Shown: positions 22,420 to 34,114 of the stretch, in pieces
Layout of the letters: each line of letters opens with the position of its first letter
How positions within the stretch are numbered: position 1 is the stretch's first letter
Source of the DNA: Rhizomucor pusillus
Taxonomy: Eukaryota; Mucoromycota; Mucoromycetes; Mucorales; Lichtheimiaceae
Reading direction: 5' to 3'
Length of the DNA: 64,000 nt
Assembly: GCA_900175165.2 (NCBI GenBank)
Contig: FWWN02000704.1
Coordinates: forward strand, 393,864-457,863
Position numbers and translations under genes: made by a program
Notes under the pieces: model-generated
What the model saw: the letters and a program-made list of their open reading frames with translations, nothing else
The model's database searches: none
Told to the model about the DNA's origin: nothing

Positions 22420-24442
22420 ATGGTGCAAGAACGGGATACAAATTCATCGCCGAGGCCGGCTTCGCGACCCGTTTCAAGTCAGTCTATACAGCACCGAATT
22501 ATCATTGAATCAAGACATCTCAGTGACATCGATACACTTCGCTCGTGCAGTCCAAGCTGCAGGCATGGATCCCCAGTGCCAGCCACCGTCGATGGTTCCA
22601 GTTGCTCGGCAAACAACAATTCAAAGAGACTCTCGATAGCGGCGATGGCGCTTGCTGACGAGCTGGACAATGTCTCTCCTCAAAGCAATGTTGTCAGCCA
22701 CCGTATCACCATCGAGCGCCACTTTAACAACGACAGCTTGCAAGGTAGCACTCTACATGGCGGGTCCAATCTATATAACGATAATGGTAGGCAGAGCCGC
22801 TCAACAATTGTGGTCAATTTGCGCGACAAGACTCCGGACGAATTTGCCAAGGAAGATCTATCCAATCTCGAAAAGCAAATAGAACAAGAAAAGCCAACAG
22901 AACGCCCGATCCTCCGTCGACTACGAGCGGTACGGAAATTCCTGTTCAGCCTATTCGTCAAATATTGGTTTCTGCTCGGCCTCGGTGTGGCGATCGTTCT
23001 AGCTTGGGAGTTTCCCCAAGTTGGAAAGACTCACGGGATCGTTCAGTCGCAATATTCTGTGAAGTACGGTGCGGTCATTGTGATCTTTTTACTGTCTGGT
23101 CTCGGCATTGATGTGCGCGTTATGCTCCGTACTATTATGTTTTGGAGATTGCATCTCGTCATCCAAACCATCAATTTTTTGGCTATGCCTTTTGTTATGT
23201 ACGGCATCGTCCTCATGTTCATCCGCGCAGGCGCTGGTATCGATTCTTCTGTATACAAGGGCTGGATAATTGCCTTATCCACTAGCACGACCGTATCATC
23301 CAATGTTGTTATGACAAGAAATGCAAAGGGTAATGACAGCGGTGCACTTGTGAATGCAGCGCTGGGTAACGTTGTCGGCATTTTTCTATGCCCGGCCTTA
23401 ATGTCAGGTAAGCAGCGCCATCTTGCACCAGTTTTATACTTTCGGGATTAACAAGACATAAATGTTCCTCAACTTAGTTTTTCAAAACGATACACGAATA
23501 TTTGTTCCCGGAACGCCTAGAGGCAATCCAGACTACATTCCGGTGCTCCAGAATTTGGGTTTGACGGTCCTCGTCCCGCTTGTCGTAGGCCAGATCATTC
23601 GGTTCTTATTTTCGGATTTTGTCAAAAAGTGGGCTGCAAAATTGCGTTTCCCAATCATCAACAACATTGCTCTTCTCTTTCTTGTTTGGTCTGTATTCTG
23701 CGACGGTGTGGCAAGCGATGCATTCAGCCAGATGACAGGTGTCGATATCGTTGCTATCATTTTCGTCGATATCTTTATGTATCTGTTTGGATGCGCTCTC
23801 TGCTTATGGGTCGCTAGATTTCCCTGGCCGTCAAAGCTCATGGCGGAACCTGCCTGGATTGACAAGTGGCGTTTCTCAAGAGAAGATTCTGTTGCAATTA
23901 TGGTTTGTATCCTTACTTGCATGTATGTAATACAAAGAGGACCTATACTAACAAGTTGCTCAAAGTATTGCGGTTCTACCAAAACTGTATCCATGGGTAT
24001 CCCATTAATCAATGTACTATATTCAGAAAGCAGCTACGGTGTTGTTGGTGTCTTATCACTTCCATTGTTAATGTACCACGTTTTACAGTATGTTTTGCCA
24101 CAAATTATACCCATTCACTTGCTAATGCTCTCGGTAAATCTTAGACTCTTTATGGGTAATTTCCAAGTCGAGTTCCTGAAAAAGTGGGTCTTGAAACACA
24201 AGCAACCTTCCCAGTCCTCCGCGCCATCTGTGCATGCACGCGAGCCAAGCATCGAAAGTACATGTGCAGGAAGCCCATGCAAGACGCAAATTCCACAGCT
24301 AGGACCTGCTGGGACTCGAGTTTCCTTTTCTTCAAGACCAGACGTTTACACTGTACAAGCTGAATCGTCCACAAAGCACGATTTGACTGAGGAACACGCG
24401 GATGGACCTGGTCAAAACCCTGTTATAATAACTAGACCATAG
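22420..24442 (+). CDS. SLC10A7/Rch1-like membrane carrier (SBF family)
   Basis: Four exons (22420-23407, 23478-23902, 23966-24087, 24145-24442) give 610 residues. A polar N-terminal tail of about 185 residues precedes about ten hydrophobic segments. Family signatures include LSGLGIDVRVM, TTVSSNVVMTRNAKGND, ALGNVVGIF, GSTKTVSMGIPL and YHVLQLFMGNFQVE, typical of the bile-acid:sodium symporter superfamily branch with human SLC10A7 and Candida Rch1, which restrain cellular calcium uptake. The third exon's acceptor is preceded by a perfect TACTAAC branch site. A cytosolic Ser-rich tail follows the last helix. The long N-terminal tail is unusual compared with the roughly 340-residue animal protein. 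Confidence 0.85.
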
Positions 24443-25020
24443 AAATAATACTAATAGTAATGCATTCCAATGTTGTAAGATTTCCTTTTCTTTGAACTTG
24501 TATGTACCACAAAATCGAAGCCAATCAGAACATATTGCAATGTTTGACGTTTCAGATGTTTGGACTGCCTATGCCAATTGTTGCTTTTCGACTCGAATTT
24601 AACTAGCGATGTTGCCTTATTCTTTCTCGTCGCTATACCAACAACTAGCCTACCTTCTAGAGCAGCTTTTTCTATTGTCGCTTTATAAAAACCAAAGCAA
24701 GATATTGGAGATCTTTTCGTAAAAGCTGTAGCTTCGGAACTGAACTGCTGTGCACGGCCATCTACTGTGGATCCTTTCGTTTACTACCATCAATTCGCTT
24801 TACCTGTTGGAGGAATACCAAGTCATAAGGTCATTAGCTGTACACAACATACCGACGCTTCAATTGAATAAAGTCCACTTTGCTGTGATGGCACTTAGCT
24901 TGTGCTGCCATCACACTGGAAGTGGATTCCATCTTTGGACTATATTTCCAGCTCCGCGGCTCTTCATCCACTTTTGCATTGGTCACTCGGCTGCCTTCTG
25001 CTGTTTTCCTTCTGTCTGTC
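24443..25020. other. Intergenic, PRP28 promoter
   Basis: 3' flank of the carrier gene and 5' flank of PRP28. A plus-strand ORF at 24750-25052 reads through the PRP28 start region in another frame and is not a gene. Confidence 0.45.
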
Positions 25021-27806
25021 ATGCCTTCTCATTCACCTGTCAGACGCCGTGATTCCTACGATCGCGACAGATCCTACGATCGTTCAGACTACAGGGATGT
25101 CCGTCGTCGATACGATGACGATTATGACCGCAGCAGACGAGACGATAGCCGACGTGACGAATCAGATCGGCGCAGCCGAGACGACCGCAGTCAAAAATCG
25201 ATTACTGTACCCGATGAGGACACTGAAATGCAAAACAACAATAACAACAACAACAACAATGGTGATGTAGCTGCACCTAAGAGACGGGTTCCAGTCAGCA
25301 TTGAAGAATTAGTTGCAAAGAAGGAAGCTGAAAAGAACGCTGCTGCCAAGGTAGATACTGAATTGTTTATTCTACTAGCAAAGATAAATGAGAAACTAAC
25401 TGTAGTCTTGTTTCTAGCCCAAATTTTTGACAAAACAGGAACGAGAGAGGCTAGCCTTGGAAAGACGTCAGCAGCAAGTTGAAGAACAACGTCGAAAGCA
25501 GGAGGAGGAACGTCGAGCTCGAGAAGCTTTCGATATGAAGGCAGAAGATGAATATCGAAAAGTCATGGAGGAACAGCGAGCTTCCTCACGATCGCAACGC
25601 CCGCATGATAGACGAAGACAGAGAGAAGCCGAAAAGCGTCGAGAGAGGGAAGCGTCTACCGATCCTGAAGATCCCGAAACTGGTCTGAATGGAAAAGAAA
25701 AGCAGGCTATTAGAGTATGTTTTCGAATTTGGTTTTGCGTGCAAGTCTTTTATCAAAGAAAGAACACTAATATTTGTCATCACTTTACAGGAACGCTACT
25801 TTGGAGGCGAACGAAAGAAGAGAAAGATTCGTCGCATGAACGAACGAAAATTCGTATTCGATTGGGACGCTGCAGAGGATACGTCTCAAGACTTCAATCC
25901 TTTGTATGCCAACCGGCACAGTGCGCAAATGTTTGGACGTGGATATATCGCTGGAGTTGACGAAAAGGAACAAAAGAAACAGCGATCCCAATTCTACGAT
26001 GCTTTGCTTAAAGACAGACAGACTGCAGAGGAGAAGGAGAGAGCCAGGTTAGACACGGAAACACTCGGTTTACATATGCGCTTATTTATTGACTTTATAT
26101 ATAGAGAGTTAATGGAACTTGACAGAAAGAAGGAAGCCAAGTTGCGATGGGACGAACGTCACTGGTCTGAGAAACCGCTTGATCAAATGCAAGAAAGAGA
26201 TTGGCGTATCTTCAAAGAAGATTTCAACATTTCCACCAAAGGTAATTTCCTAATTAAAGATACTGATGGTGAAAATCTAGTCGTACTAACTTATCTGTAA
26301 AAGGTGGCAATATCCCTCATCCTATCCGTTCTTGGTCAGAATCTGGACTTCCCGAAAAAGTGCTTTCTGTTATTGAAAGTGTAGGATATAAGGAGCCAAC
26401 GCCTATCCAAAGGCAAGCCATACCCATTGGTATCCAAAATCGCGATATTATCGGTATTGCCGAAACTGGTTCCGGTAAAACCGCCTCTTTTGTTATCCCC
26501 CTTTTGGTATATATCTCGGACTTGCCCAAGCTGAATGAAGAAAACATGGCGGATGGTCCATACGCTCTTATCCTAGCCCCTACGCGTGAATTGGCTCAGC
26601 AAATTGAGCAAGAAGCTCTCAAGTTTGCTACCCCTATGGGTTTCAACTGTGTATCAATTGTCGGTGGTGTAAGTATAATCTTTAGGTAAATGCATTAATA
26701 TTCTTTTTCTAAACTGATCATTTATTACTGCAGCACGCTATCGAGGAGCAATCCTTTAATCTACGCAATGGTGCCGAGATTATTATCGCCACACCAGGTC
26801 GATTGAAGGACTGTTTGGATCGACGAATTCTGGTCCTTAACCAATGCGCTTACGTTGTCATGGATGAAGCTGATCGAATGATTGATATGGGTTTCGAAGC
26901 CGATGTCAATTTTATCTTGGATGCTTTACCTGTATCAAATGTGAAGCCGGAGGGAGACGAGGAGGATATGCCTATGATCGATAACACGCAGGGAGCACGT
27001 AAATATCGACAAACGACCATGTTTTCAGCCACCATGCCACCGGCAGTCGAAAGGTTAGCAAAGAAATATCTACGCCGGCCTGCTGTGGTCACCATCGGTC
27101 AAGCAGGCCAGGCTGTCGAGACTGTAGAGCAGCGCGTCGAGATGATCAACAACGAGGAGCGAAAGAAGAACCGCTTGATGGATATTCTCAATTCTGGAGA
27201 TTTCGAACCACCAATCATCATCTTTGTCAACCAAAAGAAAGGTGTCGATACATTGGCCAAATCTCTCAACAAGAGCGGTTTCCATGCTGTCACTTTGCAT
27301 GGTGGCAAATCACAAGAACAGAGGTATATATGCACATAATACTTGCCATCATAAATGAAGAGTGCTAACAAATACTTTTTTTACAGAGAATTTGCATTGT
27401 CGCAGCTTAAGAATGGCAACGCAGATGTCCTCGTTGCCACTGACGTTGCTGGTCGTGGTATCGATGTCAAGAATGTCTCTTTGGTTCTCAACTTTGATAT
27501 GGCCAAGAATATCGAAGGTAAGATGTTTAATTGAAGCTATTCTGATTGCCGACTTTAGATTCTAAATAACATTTTGCAGATTACACCCACCGTATTGGTC
27601 GTACAGGTCGTGCTGGCCGCTCTGGTGTGGCCATTACGTTCTTGTCAGATAGCGACGCGGATGTCATGTATGATCTCAAGCAGATGCTTGCCAAATCGCC
27701 TATATCCAAGGTGCCTCCCGAGCTGGCACGGCACGAAGCAGCACAAACCAAACCGACAGTTGCCAAGGCAAAGAAGAAACAGGATGATACTTCTGAAGCT
27801 TTTTAA
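25021..27806 (+). CDS. PRP28: DEAD-box RNA helicase Prp28 (U5 snRNP, DDX23)
   Basis: Eight exons (25021-25350, 25418-25714, 25791-26047, 26105-26241, 26304-26668, 26734-27323, 27387-27517, 27580-27806) give 777 residues. The N-terminus is Arg/Asp/Ser-rich with a run of nine Asn, then a charged helical region and the Prp28-specific ERYFGG...FVFDWDA and [11 protein letters not shown] segments. Helicase motifs: PTPIQRQ (Q), AETGSGKT (I), PTRELAQQ (Ia), TPGRL (Ib), VMDEADRM (II), SAT (III), DVAGRGID (V) and [11 protein letters not shown] (VI). Prp28 releases U1 from the 5' splice site so U6 can pair there. The N-terminal RS-like extension resembles human DDX23 more than the shorter budding-yeast protein. 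Confidence 0.95.
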
Positions 27807-28959
27807 TTTCTCAAGTTTATTTATGAATACATCTTGATTTTATCATCTACGAATGGCTGCTATGGGATGAATCTTCTCTTCTAAGGCATTCAAACTCACA
27901 TGATAAGATGCAATAAAAGACAATAATGATCGCTGCTTCCTCTGATGGTTGATCACAAATGTTTCCAGCGCAACTTATGTACGTGTGCGTGTGCGTATTA
28001 TAGGATATCAGTTGATGTAAACAGTGCGCATAAGACAGACAGAAAAGCAGCAGTGAGCACCGTCGTCGTTTTCACAATTTATGCATGCAAAATGAGAAAA
28101 CTGTCGGACACAACACCTGCTATGCAGAGTAAACTTCGCTGTCATACACTGCTCGTGAGTTATTTATGCAGGTCTTTTGTCAAAAATCAATCAACTGATC
28201 GGCTGCCTCAAATGATTGTCACTTGCTCCCAGAATCATGATCTTCTTTACACAGCCACGAAACAGCAACTTCCATATTCCACAATTGTAAGATAAATACA
28301 CGTTTATACATATGAAATAATAATTATACATGTGATGATAAACTAGGATGAAAAGGGGAGGAAATTGTTGCTGGAATCATGAAAGTAATCTTGGGGTTTG
28401 CACAGTTTCGGTTAACAGGCTTGTCTTGCGTGCGGGAGGATCGGAAAGAGCCTGTTGGATTAGGTAGTTGTGGATAATCGTTACTAGTACTTCACAATGA
28501 TATACAACGCGTGGACTGTTTACCAATTACGTGTCAGTTCATGATCCTACACTCGATGACCTTGGTGAATCTCGACTTACTGATGCCAGGAATATATCCT
28601 AGAACGCATAGACAGATATTGATTAACAGATCGCAAGTGCAGCCTCTTTCGAATAAGACTCCAAGAGGAGGCAGAATGATTGCTATGCAACGCAATGTTG
28701 TCAACAAATTTACGTGCTCCGTTTATAGTTCGTGGTCATGCATACCGAAAAAGATTTTGCAAATATCGGAACAGGTCAATGCCATCTTATGTCGGAATGT
28801 AATGAAGAGAGGAAGAGTTTGATGGTTTGGACAGCAGGGGGGCAAAGGTCATGGTTTTATATATGCGGTTTCTTTTGTGGAAAAATAGGTAAATACTAAA
28901 AACAGTATATGATGTCATGCGGTTACACAATCCAAAAGCAGAATGCCATGCCGACAAGT
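27807..28959. other. Convergent intergenic region
   Basis: About 1.15 kb between the 3' ends of PRP28 (plus) and SKI3 (minus). Open frames at 27945-28295 and 28511-28822 show no domain or conserved feature. No RNA gene was recognised. Confidence 0.45.
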
Positions 28960-31900
28960 CTATGCGTTAGCCAGCGTTTGCCACGCACTGATTCGCCAAG
29001 GTGCTATCATTGCAGCTCGCTGGGCAAGCCGCGATGCTTTTAGTCTATTTTCCTGTTCACTTTCTGAGCTATTGATGAGATATGCACGCGCTGCTAGCTC
29101 ATATGCCTCGGCCTTGGCATCCGTGGATTCAGTTTTCGAGTCTGCTGCCAAGGCCAGCGCAGCCGACGTCATGGAATGCTGGATCGTACCATATGACTCC
29201 GAATCATCACTCAAGTTCAAGGCATTTGAAGCCAAGCGACGCCATAAGCCTGCCATCCATGGAAACTGATGTACACTTCTCGCCAATGATCTCATAGCCT
29301 GCCTTGGCTCATTCTAAGGCAAGAAAACACGACATGTACATGTGAATATGCGCTCAATCCCCACAACGCTGAACTCACTATACCTGCAAAAGATAGTAAC
29401 GAGAGAACAGCCATGGGATCCAGTGCTCCTTGTCATTCTTGTCTAAGAAATAAATAATGAGTTAAAAATTTGGTCACGGTAAATAGGAAGAAACAAAAAT
29501 TCAGGAGCGGATAATAGGGAACAAAATCTCAACTTACAAACAGTATCCGTCGGCACTTTGCCAAGTTCTTGCAATGCTGCATTTGCCAGTGTTTCGTCAT
29601 TTTCCAAAAGACCCATTGCACACAGAGAGAAAATAGCTGGTAAATACGAAGGATCATCGGCAATGCTATCAATATTTGTATCCTTTTTTAGAAACTGACT
29701 TTCATCCATTGTTTAATTCATTTATCCTCATTACCTTCCGAATAATTGGTTCTTTGCAACCTGGCGCTGCTCTTCACCACCCAGAGCCCACAATACTTGA
29801 CTTAAAAGCACGTTCACATCCAAGCGCAGGTCGGTATCGTCTTCAGTTTCTGCCAATGCCGTTTCAAACATTGCCAAAGATTCCTCGAGCTGCTCTTCAA
29901 AGTAATAAGCAATGCCTGCACCTAGCTGGCAATATACACGCAGTGAGCCTGAACCATGCTCGATGGCTCGATCGTAGCTTTCAATGGCAGCTTGGAAACT
30001 GCCGGTCGCACAAAGGCTTCGTCCGAGGTTTGCGTGCACTTTAGCTATTCTGCAATTGAATTCTTCATCGTTTAGAGATCCGCGTTTGCATTGGGTATCG
30101 AGAGCTTCAATGGCTTGCAAGAATGCCGCAGAAGCTCTTTCAAACTGGCCTAAGCGCTCCAAAAGCAGACCAAGCAAGTTCAGCGCTAGCGCATTGTCCA
30201 GTCTTTGTTCAGTCAGCTTTTGCAGAGCGAAAGCTGGGGAAATAATAAGGTTTGCATCTTTGGAGGAAGAATCAGTTGTTGTGAGTTGCGAGAAGATTGT
30301 TTCTGCATATCCATAGCTTGCTTCCAGCTGCCAAAAGCAAGAGATGCAGGGTTATTAGCCAAAAGCCCAATCGAATACGTGAAATAACTTACAGAGGATC
30401 CATTGCTGGACTCGAACGCATGCTGGAAAATGCTTGCAGCCTCGTTTCCCCAGAGTGAAGCTACATGCGCTTGACCGACCCATGCAGATATCCATTCTGG
30501 ATCAAGTGCGTGAGCTGTCTCAAACGCTTCGTTGGCAAGTTCATAATCTTTCTGTGCCAAGCATAAAAAGCCATAATTTGTCCATGGAACAGCACTCTAA
30601 ACCACAAAAGTAGTTAATAATATCTTCTCTAGCGTATTTGTGTTCTGTCTGTTTCGTTTACCCTGCTGTTCAGTTCCATTGCTTTCACAAGCGCATATTG
30701 ACTAATCTTGGGCCAAGACTGCATAGACATTACACCTAGCGCATTCCAGAATTGATATTGAGCTGATTCCATCTTGATCGCTCTGCGAATACACAACATT
30801 GCAGTATCAGCAACCTCCTGAGCATTGGCGGCTTGGCCGTTTTCTCCAATCCAGTGATACAAAAGGGCCAAGTCGTGCCACAAACCAGGCGCAATCATAG
30901 GATGGTTTTTGCATAGCATGAGCGCTTGCTTGTATGCAAATGTGGCGCATGACAAGACAATATCCAATGCTTCCTTGGGCGAAACATTGAATGATTCCAA
31001 AGAAAGGAATTGTTGGAGTAAACGCACGGTTACATCCGCTTCTGGAAATTTCAGCTGATCATGTGGGCTTGAGCTGCAGGTGTCCAGCAGGAGTTTCATA
31101 ACCTCTTGCAAATCGGTATATGCGCAAAGATGGAGACATGTTGGAATGGTTCGAAATATACTGCAGGCGTCACCAATGAGTTTCCAGAACCCAACAACAG
31201 CAATGTCCTGTTTCAGACCACGCAAAGAAGTCTTGATAACACTGCTGCATGTCTCGGCAGCGCGGCCAAAGAATCCAAGCTGAATTTCTTCCTTGGTCTG
31301 CTCCAAAAAGGTATCCGCGAGGCCTTTCAAAGCAGGCACATAATCAACTTTGCCCTGGCTTTCGGCAATTTTCAGCGTCTTCCGGAATCCTGCCACTGCC
31401 TCGTCGAGCAGCCCAATCTTCTGCTTAACCAAAGCTTTCGCACAGTTTCCGTGTATGGAAGTAGGGCACAGATCTGTAGCACGTCCGAATGCTTTCAAAG
31501 CAGCAACATATCGGCCCTCATGCGCATAGGACTCGGCAAGACCTTCCCAACATTGAACATCGCTTGTATCAGTACGCAACGCTTTCTGAAAGCAAGTTAT
31601 GGCCTCATCGTAGTGGTCTTGGTTCTACATAAACATTATTGCTGTTTAGCCGCTCGCCTCCTTTTGAAGATGTATACAGGTTACCATCTTTGCAAATCCA
31701 AGGCGCCGCCATGCCCAGCCAGTCTTTGGAGATGTCTCTGTAATATGTTGGAACAGTGCTTCTGCTTCAGCAAGCTCGTTATCTTGAATGTGATAATTGG
31801 AAAGATGCCAAGCCGCATCCACATCCAGAGGATTAAGCAAATATGCTTTGGAGTAGCACTTTTTGGCACGCACATGGTCCTCTTGCATGCTTCTGTAATA

Positions 31901-33976
31901 ATGACCCAAGAAAGTGAAGCCATCTGGAAATTGAGGGTCCAGCTTGACAGCCTTAATGAAGAATTTGAATGCATAGTTTGTATCCTTTCTGTAATCATCT
32001 ATTCGCGCATATTATTACTACACGTGAGAATTGCAAGCTCCCCTTTTCCTTTTTTCAGATCCACTAACGAACCTCCCATAGACCAGTAAACGCGTCCAAG
32101 CCGATAATAATACTCGGCAACTTCTTGATCAGTTGATTCGATCGCTTTGAGTATATAATCGATCGCCTTTTCATACTCCTCCTTTTGGCAGTAAATCCAG
32201 CCAATCTCTGCAAGAGCAATGTGCCTCTGCGGCTCAAGCTTGAACACCTTTTCAAAATGCAAGAGTGCCTCGTCGTATCGACCTTCTTCCTGGAAGATGA
32301 GGCCAGCTCCCTGTTACAAAGCTTGGGTTAGAAAGCATAGTTTCACGATATTCCGAACGTAGCAGCTTGCCTCCAATGCACCAATTTCGTTTTCGTCGCG
32401 GTTTAGGATCTTTTCATAGAGACCCATCGCATCCGGATAATACTTGGTATCCATGTGTCGATAACAGTGAGCCATACAGAGCTCCATCGACATAATCATA
32501 CTAACACATATTACGAATTAACCACAATTTATATTCCAAACAATGCTGAATCTTACTTTGCTAACAATCGGCTTGTTTCTTTTCCTCTTTTGCGTACTAG
32601 ATCACGGCCTTTGGTTGCGTATTCAAGTCCGGTCTCGTATTCTTTGCAGTCATAATAGATCCAGCACAAGCCTAGATATCCAAACAGGTTGTTTGGAACG
32701 ATATCAAGTCCTTCGCCAAATGCATCGAATGCTTCGTCGATTTGACCCTCGTGATATAAGCGGTAGCCTCGGATAAGTTTGGATAAACCGGTGTCAGGAT
32801 ACTGGTCAACAAGGCGATTCAACAGGTTCGTATCGTAATCATCTACAGGATTCCCCATTTAGTATACTGGCCATCGGACGATGTTCTCCTTTTAATGGTG
32901 TTTACCGATAGATTTTGCATCCGTAAATTCAATGAGAATTTCATACGGTAGAGATGCATGCACCTGCTGCGCCGCTAAAGAATGTGCCAGTTCCAGTATA
33001 TCTTTACACAGCTGAAGACCACAAGAAAAATTAGCATATCTTCTCTTCATTACGTTAGTTAATACATCTCAACTTACCTGCTCTTTTCGAGAGACGCAAG
33101 GTAAACGCTTATACCAAAATTCTAGCAGTTTTAGATGCAATTCCAAAGTATCCGAACCGTCTTGTTTTGCCAAATCCAAGAGTGCCTCATACATTTCTCC
33201 CAACTTTGAATCCGCATACACTTCTGCTTCAACCTGGGCACGTACTTGATCCAGCGGACCGGCATTGACATTGTACCGGCGGGACTGGACTCTGCTGTCT
33301 ATTAAACGGGCCTGGTCTTCTTCTGTCAGTCGCACGATCGTCCACCAGATATCTTTTGGATGACGCGCCGTCTTTGCATCCTTTACAAGATCATAAATCG
33401 GGTTTCCGGGAAGATACATCTTGAGATAATGGATATACTACATTTGGGGAAGGGTTTGCATAAAACAGTATTGTCAATAGAACGAAGGATAATAATAGCT
33501 CTTGATATATAAACGAACCTTGTCCTTGTTTTTCTCGTCGTTTTCGTAGAGATGAATCAACTTTTCGAGATAGTCAGCAACGCGATTCCCGTCACCGCTG
33601 GCTGCAACTTTGGGTAAAATATCCTGGATAGTCTTGGCCATTTCCTCGAACCGTTTCCGTTTTTCGTAAAAGCTCACAAGACCCTGCCACGCCAGTAGCT
33701 GATCAGGATTGATCTCAATAGCTCGTCTATATGACTTTTCGGCCTCTTCATCGTCTTCGAGGCCTGTGTAAGCGACGCCGAGAAACACCCAGCTGCATCG
33801 CGTCAGAACCACGTTGCATACATTATACACGCACTGAAAGCGCTGTGCCTGCACACTTACGCATTATAATTCTCTGATTCCCACAGTAGCACTCTGTTGC
33901 AAGCCTTTACGGCTTCGTTGAAATTCTTTGCACCAATGGCCTCTCTGGCCGCCTTCAAGTTGGCCTTTGAGTTCAT
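28960..33976 (-). CDS. SKI3: Ski3, TPR scaffold of the Ski complex
   Basis: A multi-exon gene of roughly a dozen exons, for example 33976-33861, 33792-33519 and 33437-33078. It starts MNSKANLKAAREAIGAKNF and ends WRISAWQTLANA. The product is built of tetratricopeptide repeats throughout: VFLGVAYTGLEDDEEAEKSY, IGWIYCQKEEYEKAIDYI, YYYRLGRVYW, CWEGLAESYAHEGRYVAAL and NYGFLCLAQKDYELANEAF, among others. This is the layout of Ski3/TTC37, which holds the Ski2 helicase and Ski8 to feed cytoplasmic mRNAs into the exosome for 3'-5' decay. The first exon is very short and the start is fixed by the conserved N-terminal TPR. I did not refine every internal splice site. Confidence 0.87.
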
Positions 33977-34114
33977 GATATGGTTAAACTGAGTTTCGCA
34001 CAGATCACAATTTCATGCCTTGAAAGCCACGAGATGTCCCCATCAATGTTAAATCCAAAGTTGTTTGTAAAATATGTCTTCTCCAAAAACAAAACATACA
34101 AAAAAGTGTTACAT

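Noticed and set aside
24750..25052. Plus-strand ORF overlapping the PRP28 start
   Set aside because: It reads the PRP28 leader and first codons in another frame; the helicase start at 25021 explains the region.
28511..28822. Possible gene in the PRP28-SKI3 convergent region
   Set aside because: Featureless short frame without splice partners or recognised motifs.
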